DNA of 64,000 bases from Latrodectus hesperus (lineage: Eukaryota; Arthropoda; Arachnida; Araneae; Theridiidae), in the NCBI GenBank assembly GCA_037975125.1, contig CM075850.1, positions 129,990,181 to 130,054,180 of the forward strand. Reading direction: 5' to 3'. Below are positions 1-12,085 of the stretch, piece after piece (within the stretch, counting starts at the first letter, position 1; every line of letters begins with the position of its first letter). A program made the translations under genes and the position numbers. The notes under the pieces are model-generated. The model made no database searches, was not told where the DNA came from, and saw nothing but the letters and a program-made list of their open reading frames with translations.

Positions 1-367
1 TAACACATTAGAAAATCATATTGTTAAGTATTTTTGGCAAAAATATAGTTTTAAATTAATAATGAATTTTTATAATACAAATTAAATCGTATTATTGTAT
101 TTAAAACTTTACATGAAAGTGTGCATTAAACATATTCTCTCTTAAAATTAAACGTTTTAAATAATCTAAAACAGGCAATTTTATAGGTTATTTTATTTGA
201 ACATGTTTAAAAAATTAATGTAAATGCATTATTTCAAATTATAAATTAACTAAAGATTGAAAATGGATAAATGAAAAACAATTTAAAATACAGAGTATTA
301 CGAATTATAATTAATAGCTGAAAAATGAAATGCAAGAAATACGAACTTATATAAGCGCAAATTTAAC

Positions 368-369
<2 letters not shown>

Positions 370-444
<75 letters not shown>
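370..444. repeat. (AT)n microsatellite
   Basis: Uninterrupted alternating A and T. It directly abuts a SINE, and a second TA tract lies at the SINE's other side. Confidence 0.98.
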
Positions 445-448
<4 letters not shown>

Positions 449-706
449 CAAATCATGTGGGCCTGGGCCAAGGCTTACAGTGTCCACCTCCATTTTCTTG
501 ACCTAGAAGCACTGGGATGGTGCAAAGCATATTATGCTGATTAGGTGATCAGCTTAACGCGAAACACCATTGTTTAGTTCTCAAACATGTTTGGTACTCA
601 GTTTATCGACCCACTGAAGAGATGAAAGTCTAGGTCGACCTTGCGAAGCCCGAGGATCGAACCTAGGACCTGTGTCTTTGGAACTAGAAACATTAAGTCA
701 CTGGAC

Positions 707-709
<3 letters not shown>
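445..709 (-). repeat. tRNA-derived SINE, family D
   Basis: A GC-richer block sits between two TA tracts. On the minus strand, just inside its start, is a good Pol III B box (GGTTCGATCCTCGGG; core GTTCGATCC fits GWTCRANNC). The body shares an ordered series of words with 55690-55885 and with 1120-1190, for example ACACTGTAAGCC and GAGAACTAAAC. The A box is weak. TA tracts on both sides hide any target duplication. Confidence 0.65.

Positions 710-773
<64 letters not shown>
710..773. repeat. (TA)n microsatellite
   Basis: Pure TA alternation immediately after the family D SINE. Confidence 0.98.
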
Positions 774-775
<2 letters not shown>

Positions 776-1119
776 AAGTTTGAAAATGAAACTATTATCT
801 ATAATTTAGATATATAAATAAAAACTTAAACTTCAAAACATATTTATTCGTTAATACTTATTACGAAGAAGAATGAATTTCTTTGTTACATTTATAGCAA
901 TAATATATTTTGAAATTATTAACTTTTTTATTCCTCACTATATATTTAACTTCTTTTGGTCATTTTATTAAAAAAAATATTATACCTTATTCTTCTGATT
1001 GCAAAATCTTAAAATTATACAAATAAATTGCATTATTTTACTCAGTTGCGTTTCCGAAGTACTTTATTCAGTCCTTTAAAAACCAATTTTAATTTACTAT
1101 TAGGTATAATAACCCCAGA
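774..1119. other. AT-rich stretch, no gene seen
   Basis: No long frame, no recognisable repeat and no composition shift. Confidence 0.6.
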
Positions 1120-1190
1120 GTCCTCTAGTGGGAAAACAGAGGACACTGTAAGCCTGGGTACACAAAGAGATGTCGTGCCACCTCTTTAGT
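1120..1190 (+). repeat. Short family D SINE fragment
   Basis: A small GC-richer patch contains GGACACTGTAAGCCTGGG, matching the 3' part of the family D SINE at 445-709 on the opposite strand. Both ends fade into AT-rich DNA, so it is a truncated relic. Confidence 0.45.
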
Positions 1191-3375
1191 TTTAATTAAT
1201 GATGATAAAATGTGCAATGTTTTTGGAAGCAGTATTTCTTATAAAAACCATTTTACTGTTCAATCTCATTGGTGCTTTTGATAATGTCATTTAGAAGTAC
1301 TAATGATCTTAATTACAAATGTTTACCATCATGCATGATTAAAATGCAAATCTTATAAAATTTTTCAAAATGTACATGTGTTCAAATTAAACTTTTTACA
1401 GAAAATCTGTCCTCAAAAACGTCTATTTGTTGAGATTTGAAAGGGCAAAATGAAATGATACAGAACAGTTCAATGAGAATAAACTTCTTCGCTATTTTTG
1501 CATTTCTTTTACACATTAAATTTGCTTTTTCTTATATATCACATATTTCTCACGCATTTATTGTTTAAAAATTCAGAGGATATATTTCAATGCAATAATT
1601 TTCAGCTTTTTCTTACATATTGTTTTTTTGTAATGCTCATTAATATTTAAAAAAAATGCTTCTTTGCTATTGTCATTTATTCTTAACATTATCCATTCAG
1701 CACATATTTGTTAACATAGGAAAACTCTGAGTTGTAAATCATCCCTTATTCTTTAGATGAAAAATTATTAGAATAAAATATCTATGTGAGTTCAAGAAAA
1801 ATTCTCTTTAATTCTATTGCACAATTTAATTTGTCGTTAAGAAATTGTTTCATTTTTATACTCGCACATTTATAGAATGTATTAATAGATAATATTTTAG
1901 ATTCTTGCATTTCTTTTAACTAAATGTAATCACTTTTAATGGACTAAATATTTATATTTTGAACTTCTTTAAACATATTCCTTACATTTTATGATGAACT
2001 ATATTAATTGACAGTTTATAATATTTTACAAGAATTTTACACAAAAAATAGTTAAAACAATTTAATGGAACAGATGAAATAATTCAAGAAATTATTTGTT
2101 GAATATACGTTGAATATATCGATAAACATTAAAATTATTTTATGTGAACAAAGTGATTATTTTTCTTCCTCATACTGTATATATTATGTTTCATCCTTAT
2201 CTTCAGCTTACATATAAATAATATATAACTTCAAATATAAAAATAAAGTTGGTAGTATTTTATTATGAATATTCCAATTACTGTTAATCACTTAAACTTT
2301 CTCTTGTTAATTATATACTCTGCTTAATTATTTCACTGTGAATAATTATTAATAAATACTTAAAACTATTACTTTATAATTTACATCTTTAATTGCAAAT
2401 TACTACATTTTTTTATATTTTTCTGTTATTCTGTTCCAGATTGTTGAGAGGTATAATAATTGGTTATATTAAATTAAGTTAAAAGACTATGGAGAATTCC
2501 AAATAAATAATTGTATTGATAGTTCTGTCAATAAAACTTTATATTTTCTCGTTGATCGCACGTTTTTTTAAAAATATTTTTCGATAATTTTGGCCAGAAT
2601 TATATTTTTGAGTAATCATTTTTACTGATTTCATTATGGTAAAAAATGTTAATAATTTATGATTAATAAAATATAACTAAATACTTAAATGAGCGTGTAT
2701 ATTTATAACTATTGAAATTTCAAGAATAGTTTAATTTAAACTAGATACAAATGATATATGATATATTTATTATACACTAATAATAAACTTTATTCATTTA
2801 TTATAATATCAGTATTTAAAGTTTGCAGCAATTGTCATATAAAGTACATGCATAACATGCTGCATATTATATACATATCGCTTGAATGAAAATTATATAT
2901 ACATGGGCAAAGTCATGCATGTGCTTTTTATATTTATAAAAAAGGGGAACATTTTAGTTGCGATAAAAAGTATGTTTTAAATTTAAAACTTTTTAGAAGC
3001 ATTGCTATATACTTGGTACAAAAATCTTCCTCATTACAGAATGTGCTTCTTCTTTTTATCTTTCAAAACATTTTTACTGAAAGAGAAAAGTAAATCGCTT
3101 CCATTTACTCTTGTACTCAAGCAATCCACGGATTTCCACAAAAAATATTATTTCTGTTGGAGCTTACGACTGAATAACTAAAAGAAAAAGTCCGACTTTA
3201 CTTTAATCCTAATATCGAGAAAGAAATCCTTACTCATTATAAAAATTTTTCTTTCCTAAATAAAAAAGCAACTTTTTTAGTAACTATGAAAAGTATATTT
3301 TGACTTTTCAAGAAAACAAACATAGTGATATGGATTCACAATCTTAATTTTTTTATAAATATCCACAATTTTTAA
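1191..3375. other. AT-rich stretch, no gene seen
   Basis: About 2.2 kb of very AT-rich DNA with stops throughout all frames. No domain, RNA gene or structured repeat was recognised. Confidence 0.6.
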
Positions 3376-3561
<186 letters not shown>

Positions 3562-4574
3562 TTATTGTTGATGATTTTTTAAAAAATACAAAAAATGAAA
3601 ACTCTTCACTAAAATATTTTGCACAATATCCTACATCTGGTTCACAGTGACATTTTTTTCGTTCGTATTTAAAAGTTAAAAAGAAAGCATTGTTATTATG
3701 GTATTTAAGATTTAATAAATATATTTTACATTTAAACAAATATACTTGTGGGTGGAATCAAAACATTGTTTCAAAGAAAATATGATTTGTAAGAAAGAAT
3801 ATTGCAAAAGTAATCTGTGACACTATGACATGCAATATGTATGGATATGCATTGACGTCAACGTATGCCAACAGGATACCGAATAACTCAGTTAAATTTC
3901 CCAAACAGGAGAATAGTTAATAAAGTAGTTTTCACGTGCTTTGGTTTTTATAAAAAAATGGGTATGAGTATAATGTATTCCTTCAAGAAATTTTTCGCCA
4001 AATCTGATATCCTTTCTTTTGATTATAGTGTTTCCGGTTTCCCCTTTGTTGTTGCCAATTTCAATTTTTGTGGCTTTTTTGCCATATTTGGTTTTCCCAC
4101 ATTTTTTTGTCATAAATACAATTTTTCTTAAGTGGCAACAGAGTTAGAATTGCTTGGTGACGAAATATAGTCTCAAAGGTTGCCAATGTGGGGATATACC
4201 CTACTGGTAGCAAATAATGGTCCAGAAGTGACAGAAAAGTAAACGGCACATATATAATATATCATTATTATTTCGAAGAGACATTGAGTTTCTGAACTTC
4301 AGATGCTGGTAATTTTGTTTTTTAATGAACAATCAAAGTGACATACACTGAGTGGGTCAACAAATCTTTTTTGTGTATCAAATTACTGCATCTAAAATAT
4401 TTTTCATACAATAACGCAAGAATAATAATTGAAGAGAAATAACTGCTATGTTGTTTTATATTGGGAGAATAAGCAAGAATTGGTCAACAAGAGAAATCTT
4501 ATTACATTTCCATGATTACAAGTTACCGGATTTTACATTTACCCTATGCTGCTTAAAGTTAGCTTTGCCACGAC
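3562..4574. other. AT-rich stretch with a small GC-richer patch, no gene assigned
   Basis: Between about 3840 and 4240 base composition is slightly less AT-rich and words such as TTGCCAA recur, which suggests an old repeat. I could not define its ends. Frames of 60-90 codons here overlap on both strands and show no domain. Confidence 0.4.
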
Positions 4575-4888
4575 AACTCACACTATAAAAACTTACATAG
4601 CAGTGCAGGCTAGCTCTGTACTGTACATTAAGGTTAACCATTCGTCCATCACCAAGCATCTCGTCATTATGAACCATAGTTGAATATATCACACCTGAGA
4701 TGGTACCCTCCAATCTATATCCACACCCCACTAGTGGAAATACTTTTACTAATAAAGCTCCAGTCACCCCATGAGGGAGGGTACGTGGTTACCCTCACAA
4801 TCAATCCCCATGGCAAATGATGATTCGCTTTATTGACCTTAATGGAAAGTGGAGTGAAGCTACTGAGCCACTGCAGATCTCAGCTTTC
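4575..4888 (-). repeat. SINE-like repeat, family C
   Basis: On the minus strand it starts with CAGTGGCTCAGTAGC and then carries GAGGGTAACCACGTACC and TGATGGACGAATGG, in the same order as in 34396-34692 and 57727-58055. Three copies of about 300 bp, all much less AT-rich than their surroundings, make it a dispersed repeat. The starting GTGGCTCAGT resembles a tRNA A box, but I found no good B box, so a tRNA origin is inference. Confidence 0.65.
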
Positions 4889-5639
4889 CTTACATATATC
4901 TGAATACTGATATTTGCTTATTGTAAACGGTGGTTTTAATATTTGCTTCTTGGAGTAAGGAGACCTTAATTCAAGCGCAGCAAGAATGAGTTCTGAAAAG
5001 AATCACTGTTTTTAAATGTTTTGTACACTGAACAACATGAAAAGGATACGTGTAAAATTTATGTACTTATTCGCAGCTGTATCCTATTTGGCAATTGCCT
5101 ACTTAGAGATTCTGTTTGTCAGTATTTTTGTTTAATGAGAAATGACACTATAAGTCACCAAGAAAAGATTACTATAATGTTTTAAAAGCATAAAATCATA
5201 GATTGTATTTCAGAGATTTTGAATTTAAATTCTGATGATCAAGTACGGCTTAAATATGTAGAAGAGTTTAGTACAAATAATAGTTCCACATTAGAATTCC
5301 GCATTCACAGGAATCATCTATTTCATATAAGCAGATCCAAAAGGTTTACATTCTGAGGAATCATTATCTTCAGCATACGTAAATATATCAAATTCCTCAA
5401 GTCAGATAGTGAAAATCATATTCTTATATAAAGGAATATATTTTTCCAATAAGAATGCATTTTTCCCTTCAGGTCAAGAAAATTTTATCTCCAATACTTT
5501 TGTGTTCTGTGCTCAATGAAAAGTTGCCTCGTATATTTAGACCAATTTACTCACTCGCTTCATATTCTCTTATGAAATAATTTATATAAAATTGGATAAA
5601 TATTTGAATTTAAAATTGGATTATTCAGCGAACAACAGT
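4889..5639. other. AT-rich stretch, no gene seen
   Basis: No domain or repeat recognised. Confidence 0.55.
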
Positions 5640-6290
5640 ATTTGCTTACTGAAACTAAAAAACCACTCCAAAGAGAGACGTTAAGGCTATAATGCACAAG
5701 CGGCTTGTGCTTTTTTGGTACACCTGGATCATGTCTTGTTTCTTCTTCAATCTAGTCAATAAATAAGTTAAACGAGATCCATAAACCATGAACTGATGAA
5801 AAGCCCAAAACAAGAAGAGGACTTTGAAAGTCCTTTTTTAGTCTTAGGTAGGGAAGTAGAAGATCGGGAGTAAAATGCGAAGATCTTGTTGCCTTGGTCA
5901 AATCTTTGACATTCCAGGTGTCCACTTATGAGTCTTGGTAGAGTTGTCTGCTGTATACGACTCACTTTAAAAATGACAGCATCTTCTGGTTTACCACCAT
6001 CATACCAGTCATGAGTCGGCGAAGAATACCAAGATGAATCAGTTATATATTTGACTTTTGAGCAGATCTCCAAATAAGACAGGGTGCTAGATGTTAAAGC
6101 CTTTAATGTTCCCTCCTTTGCCAAGATATCCATCACTCCATTTCCAATAAAGCCAACGTGCGAAGGGATCCATTGTAAATGTACATTTTGGCTATATCTT
6201 TTTGCAGCGGGGTTAGATCAGAGATCGAAGCTCTGTCACGAATGCGAAATCACTCTTGGATGCGTTGGATTCTCTGTTGTGTCCCTCATA
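5640..6290 (-). pseudogene. Non-LTR retrotransposon 3' end (RNase H tail and C-terminal part), decayed
   Basis: On the minus strand a frame near 6190-6130 reads LQWIPSHVGFIGNG followed by DILAKEGTLKALTSS. This is the last part of the RNase H domain of LINE polyproteins, which normally reads WIPSHVGxxGNExAD; here the E and A are replaced. It continues open to a stop at 5768, with a degenerate region where the C-terminal zinc knuckle should be and the ending WFMDLV, comparable to the FGFMGLV ending of the LINE fragment at 14925-15145. About 130 bp of 3' UTR follows. Upstream the frame is full of stops, and no reverse transcriptase is present. It is a 5'-truncated, dead copy, as is usual for LINE insertions. 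Assignment to jockey/CR1-like elements is only a guess. Confidence 0.8.
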
Positions 6291-8705
6291 TTATCATACT
6301 GGTATATTTTCGAACTGAATTCATTGTCTTATTTTCCTTTTTGATGTATTCTAATTTGCTTTATTGTGAAATTATCCCTCATTTTTATTTTTTTTCCTAT
6401 CATTATAACATCAAACATTAGTTTATACATTCGTCATACATATATGCTTTTAATTGCAATTTTTTTGAATCGGCACTCATACACATATGTTTGATTACAA
6501 AACCATTCTTCAAGTTTAGGTATATTATTGAGCTCATATTTGTCGGTTTCTAAAACTAATCCTAAATGTCATACTACAAAACAAGAAATTTAAAGTAATA
6601 TTAAGATTTATAATAACCAATGAGTAAACAAGCTGAAAGTGTTCATAAATAGCAAGATTTTGTAGGAATGAGATATGAACAGAAATCTTGCTTGTTGTAT
6701 CTGATTATGGTGTCAATGGAGGTTTTAAGAAATTGATTATACTGGGTAAAAGTGAGTATTTTGTCTCAATTTTAGATTTTCACTGTTTGAATTTTAGCAA
6801 AGCTAAGTATGCGCTTCTTATAGATTAATTTGATACATTCAAATAGTATTTTTGACCAAGTTTAAAATTAATCTCATATTTTATTTTCTCGACTAAACAT
6901 ATATTAGTTTAATAAAGGTTTTTTTACTGTGCTGATAATCTTTATTCAAAATTATTATAATAAATAAAATTTACAAATAAAAAAATTCTTTCACAAACGT
7001 TTATGTTAAAAACATGTCATTCATTTTTATTTATTTAGCATCTTTCATAATCATACTTAAAACTGCCTTAATGTTGAAAAAATTATAGATATCGCTATTA
7101 GACACTAAAGTAGAAACCTCTGATACTAAAACAATTGCATGCATAGTTATTTACTTTGAATTATAATTCATACATTTTTTGTAAATATTAGACAAGAAAT
7201 GCATACAATATTATAAGTAACAAATGTTTTATAGAGACTACTATTTTTTAAATGCTATATCATATTGACCAAAATTAGACGTTTTAGATACTACTATTAT
7301 TGAACTGCAAAATAGATATAATTATAGAAATATTACGTATCAAATAATTATTCTGGGAATCGATAACAATTTTAAACTTCTATCGTGGACGAACAAATGC
7401 AACATTAAATTGACATATTGACTTATTAAACAGAGTAAATATGCCAAAATTTACAAAATGCGAACAACATGTTTATAAGAAAGTTAGCTTATAACTATTT
7501 TCGAGTACACATAGCTATATTCTCAAATCTAGTTAAAATAATGAAAGCTATACAAACATCTTATTCCACATTAAAAAGTATAAACTTTAGTATGGAACAA
7601 TCTTATTTAAATATGATATAAAATAACAATAATAAAAAATAAGTAACTTATATAATATATAATGTAATATCATAATATATTCTGTTATGCATATTTATAA
7701 ATAATATTATATAGTATTTCCCATTAATGGTATTCAAAAATCATTTGCTATGAATAAAAATGCCTTCAATTATTAAAATATTGGTTAATTGGAGAATAGT
7801 CTCAAAATTAATAAAAGAAATTCGATTTAAAATTTTAGAATATTTAAATGAATTATGCAGAATGTGTACTTTGTTGTTAAAATAAGGGATATATATAAAG
7901 GAATATTTCAAATTCTTCGGTCTTGAATAATGGAAATGTATGATTCGAAGGGAAATACATCTATTTACATTACCAGAATGGTATATCCACAAGAGAATCA
8001 TGGAAAAAAATATTGTGTTGCTATTCATTTAATACAATCGCCTGATAATATGTGACTTTGACAAAATTATTTTCATTCACAAACGAGAATTACTAATTAG
8101 ATAACTAAGTCGATAGACGATGTTTATTAGTATGTAATTAATAAATCATTGAATGTTGGATTGATAAAATTTCATCCGATTAGATCTGTTATATAAACTA
8201 TAATAGAAAACAAAAATGAACATTATTTTCCTCTATAATCTTTTGATTGTGGACTGCTTTTTTTAAATGTTTTATCGTACTAGAGTTAAATGAAAGGACT
8301 TTTTTATTATGTAGAGAATAGCATCATTAAAATATGTATCATCTTGTAATATTCATAATATTATTTTCCGATTAAACATAAAAGTACGCACACTCTTTTT
8401 CTACAATTCCAATTAAAATTCTTCGAGCATCAAGTGTCAAGTAATGAAGCTATAATAGTAAAAAAAAAATGTAGATTTGATTTGTTTCCCATTTTATCAT
8501 CACATTTTGCATGTGGGGTTTAATTCTCAAATATGAAATATTTTTTCAAGGGATTCATAATCAGGAACAACCTGCTTGACAGAAGCGAATGAATCGAAAT
8601 CACAAACTCTCTCTGTTAATACGAAAAATAGAGGGCTAACTATTCAACAATCACTTGACTAAAATATAGAGGAAAATTTCATATTTATATTAATCCCATC
8701 TATAT
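6291..8705. other. AT-rich stretch, no gene seen
   Basis: The 95-codon minus-strand frame at 7741-8028 is rich in I, N, F, S and Y, as expected from AT composition, and shows no domain. Nothing else stands out. Confidence 0.55.
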
Positions 8706-8713
8706 AAATAAAG

Positions 8714-9267
8714 GGTACTTTTCCATTTCGCCGGCGCAAATCTCGCCAAATGAAAATTAAGTCGCCAATTGGCGACAACACACAGTATACGCATAAAAAT
8801 TTTTAAATAATGTTGTTTTACATAAAAATTTTTTAATTTATTTATTTAATTGTTTTTCTCGTGTTCACGCTATGCGTGGAATGATGGGTGCCAGAGTCTC
8901 AATTTATTTACTTATTATATTAGATTACAATTTATAGGGTGATGCATATTTCAAAAATTTATTATTATTTTTTTAAATATTTTTTATGTGAATTTGTTAC
9001 GATTATTATTTTTTAGGGTATATTTTTAAAATCCGATTTTTTACTAGAGCTATTTTATGAAATTATTAAACTTGTATATATAGCAACATAGCATAAAATT
9101 ATGAAATGGAAAAAAAAAGAATCGAAATAAAGTCGTTGACAGTAAAAGGCCGTCACATGTTTTGGAAACGTAGCAGTAAAAGGTTACCAGCGGAGATATT
9201 CCCTCTAGCACCGGTTGTATCATTTTTGGCGACTTTATCGCCTGCGCCGGCGAAATGGAAAAGTACC
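8714..9267. mobile_element. 554-bp MITE with 25-bp perfect TIRs and 8-bp TSD
   Basis: Both ends read inward GGTACTTTTCCATTTCGCCG and go on identically to 25 bp; similarity continues with CGCCAAA words in both subterminal regions. The flanks 8706-8713 and 9268-9275 are the identical 8-mer AAATAAAG, a target-site duplication. The inside has no coding capacity. A perfect 16-bp palindrome GTCGCCAATTGGCGAC lies at 8761-8776. An 8-bp duplication is typical of hAT and also occurs in Merlin and P elements; the GG start does not favour classic hAT ends (CA...). Perfect ends suggest recent movement. The autonomous partner is not in this window. Confidence 0.92.
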
Positions 9268-9275
9268 AAATAAAG

Positions 9276-9659
9276 ATACAGTTATAGAACTAAAGATTAA
9301 TTTTCTATTGAAAAATTATCAAATAAATATTCGATCCCAAGATTATTCCCCAATGCATCGAATGAAATTTCAGTAACTTATTAGTACTGTAATATTAGTA
9401 ATGAATTCTATTTTGAAATCATGAGACAATTATGACTATTAACAGTTGACAGCTAGCTTCTTGAATATATAATTAAGTATAGTGTTGTTACCTGAAGTGC
9501 CTCTGCTTTTCTGGCCATCCTTCTACCATCCTTCAAAAAAGAAGTTAAGTATAGTCTTGTTTTGAAGTATGGTAATTGGTGAAAAGTTTGCAATGAGGAA
9601 TAAGAAATTCGAACACAGAATTTTGTAACTGAAAAGTTAAGTTAAAATTGCCCTTAAAT
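9276..9659. other. AT-rich stretch, no gene seen
   Basis: No feature recognised. Confidence 0.5.
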
Positions 9660-10080
9660 TATTACTAGTGGTGATTGCAAAATCAAAAGAAAAATCCTTT
9701 AAATTATGTCAGTATGTTAAGGATAACTGTCACTGTGCCTCCATCTGTTTCTTTTGGCGATTATTGCCAAATACCAGTCATTTCGCGTTGTCACTTTGAA
9801 ACGGCATATATCGATAGATCTACTGACATTTCCATCATATTGGAATCATTGATGTAGCCTATAGATGACATTTTGGATGATTCCCAGTTTCTCAGCGACT
9901 GCCATCTGCGAAATCCCACATTCTCCAGGTGTCCTATAATTCTAGTACATAAAACATCATCTACATGCGTCTTTTGGGTCATACTCAAAGCTGTCGTGCC
10001 ACTAAGCATCGTATACAGTGGTTGTGAACATGTTTCTTTTTTTGCCACACAGGTCCGTGTTTCTCTCTTCACTGTAACGC
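9660..10080 (-). pseudogene. Tc1-like transposase N-terminal relic
   Basis: On the minus strand, conceptual pieces in neighbouring frames read MAVAEKLGI, NVIYRLHQ, GNVSRS and KVTTRNDWYLAIIAKRNRW. These match, in order, the helix-turn-helix and linker of Tc1-like transposases (typically VAxxLGVS, VSRLWxRY, TGxVxxR, RxTTxRDDRYLxxxAxRNR). At least one frameshift and several stops break it, and the DDE catalytic part is absent. No terminal inverted repeats were found. It differs from the Tc1 type at 16471-17735. This is an old, immobile fragment. Confidence 0.65.
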
Positions 10081-10374
10081 GGACTCGTATTCATCAAGTG
10101 CCTTCCTGTAATTTGCATATAATAATTCATTAAGTGTGTAATTTTTCTATAGTAGACATTTTCCATTTGCTTTCGATTTTTCCGCCGTTATGGATGACCC
10201 GTAATTTATGGACATGTCGGTAGATAACTTTAAATTCAATATTACATTTACATTTTTTTAATAATGAAACAGTTATTTTGATTTAAAATGTTCATTATTC
10301 ATATTGCGAATATAATTTTAAAAACTCTTTTAAATTTTTTTGTTGTCTCCATTTTAATCCTAAATGGTATGGTA

Positions 10375-10375
<1 letters not shown>

Positions 10376-10445
<70 letters not shown>
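10376..10445. repeat. (TA)n microsatellite
   Basis: Pure TA alternation. Confidence 0.98.
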
Positions 10446-10448
<3 letters not shown>

Positions 10449-10965
10449 CTTTACTGTAGCAATTTTGTAGTAAAACGAACTGGTGCCACCGTAGGAACTG
10501 CGCTCCACATTCAAATTGAATAGCACACTTATAAAAATACTTAAAATGTGCATGTTAATTATGAAACATTAGTGCTAATGATAAAATCTTGTAATTAATT
10601 TTTAGAGGTATGAAATAATGATAAAGGTAAGGAGAATGATTCGATTTAATATAAAAATTAGTTATTATTAATAAGTAAAAGTAGATATATTATTTATATA
10701 GTTCCATAATTAAAAATCCTACTCTCAAATTCTTGAGCATTAATGGATACATTGAAAAGAAAGTGATAAGCTATATTACAATGACATTCTTTAACTTATC
10801 ATCAAACAAGTGATACCAATGAAAAATATCGATATATATTTTTATATACATGTTAGGACATACGTTTATTCTAATATGAAATAAAACAATATAGCGTGGT
10901 TAAAATTAAAAAAAAATTTCATCAAGAAAAACAATTTATACATTAAATAGCAATTTGCTATCATC
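10446..10965. other. AT-rich stretch, no gene seen
   Basis: No feature recognised. Confidence 0.5.
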
Positions 10966-10967
10966 TA

Positions 10968-11709
10968 TTAGGTTCGGGAATAAGTTCGCAGCGTTTTTAC
11001 GAAAGACTTTTATTTAAGCAAAAACAATAATTATATTAATAAGTTAATCAATTATATATTCGCCGTTGCTGTTTACAACCGATTCCCACCTCTTGACCAA
11101 TTTGTTGATGCCGTTTCTCGAAAAATCGCCTAGTCTGGTGTCAAAAAGTTGAGCAAATTTTTAAGGACCTCTTGCGGCACTTGGAAATGCTCGAAAAGAA
11201 TGCCACAATCAACAAGAAGCTCTACATTGCCCAGCTACACAGCCTGAATGAGGATATTTGACTGAAAAGACCTGATCGACATGGTCAAACGACTTCTAGA
11301 TCGTGAAGGAGATCGACATGGTCATACTCCTTCACGACAACGCCAGGCCCCATGTTGCACAAGTCGTCAAAGCCGCACTCCAAGAGCTCTAATGGGAGGT
11401 CCTTCAGCATTCGCCGTATATTCCAGACCTTGCACCAACCGATTACCATCTTTTCCGTTACTTGTCAAATCATATGAAAGTCATTACCTTCGATATTAAA
11501 GAGGTCCTTAAAAACTGGCTCATCAACCTCTTCGACACCAGACCAGACGATTTTTGTCTGAACGACATCAACAAATTTGTTGAGAGGTGGAAAGAGGTTG
11601 TAAACAGCAACGGTGAATATATAATTGATTAACTTATTGATATAATTATTGTTTTTTGCTTAAATAAAAGTCTTTGGTAAAAACACTATGAACTTATTCC
11701 CCAACCTAA
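10968..11709 (+). mobile_element. Foldback mariner element
   Basis: Both ends read inward TTAGGTT[C/G]GGGAATAAGTTC, and TA dinucleotides flank the element (10966-10967 and 11710-11711), the hallmark of mariner insertion. The inverted similarity does not stop after a normal 30-bp TIR: the left arm 10968-11173 pairs with the right arm 11499-11709 for over 200 bp. The right arm holds the transposase C-terminus and 3' UTR, so the left arm is an inverted copy of the same 3' end. The middle contains the catalytic half in plus orientation. The 5' half of a normal mariner is missing. Confidence 0.9.
11180..11632 (+). pseudogene. Mariner transposase, C-terminal half, broken
   Basis: Conceptual pieces read LEKNATINKKLY, then VILLHDNARPHVAQVVKAAL with the second catalytic aspartate (codon near 11336), then PDLAPTDYHLFRYL with the third aspartate, and an ending VERWKEVVNSNGEYIID with stop at 11630-11632. 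These are hallmark blocks of mariner (DD34D) transposases. The frame is interrupted by stops and shifts (for example after LNEDI). A direct repeat GATCGACATGGTCA occurs twice near 11275-11325, apparently a small internal duplication. The DNA-binding domain and first catalytic aspartate are gone, so it cannot encode an active enzyme. It sits inside the foldback element. Confidence 0.85.
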
Positions 11710-12029
11710 TAGATACAGATGACTCAATGCTATAGCTTTGCCTTAAGTTAGAAATATATTCCTCTTGGAATTATATCGTGTGCATTAGAGACTTGGAGTA
11801 ATAAAATTCAATTTTATACCAATTTGACAATACAAACCTCGCCAAGTTTATATTTTACAACAAAAATAGAGCGTAAGAGAACATAAATAAACAGAAAGGA
11901 CGCTTCTCTTTTCATATACACAGCATTCAGGTTTTTCTAAAAAGAAAGCAGAAACATGATATTGAATTATTTGGTACAGAATTGGTTTTAAAAATACGAA
12001 TATAAAAAATTGGGGTTATTATATTTTGG

Positions 12030-12085
12030 TGAGGTGGTGTGATTTGGCGAATTTATCGACTGCACCGCAGAAATGATGCATTCTT
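12030..12085 (+). repeat. Relic resembling the 3' end of the 554-bp MITE
   Basis: TTTGGCGAATTTATCGACTG followed by CACCGCAGAAATG parallels the right end of the 8714-9267 MITE (TTTGGCGACTTTATCGCCTG followed by CGCCGGCGAAATG). No matching left end was found, so it is a decayed fragment. Confidence 0.45.

Noticed and set aside
7741..8028. 95-codon minus-strand frame
   Set aside because: Compositional frame with no motif or start context.
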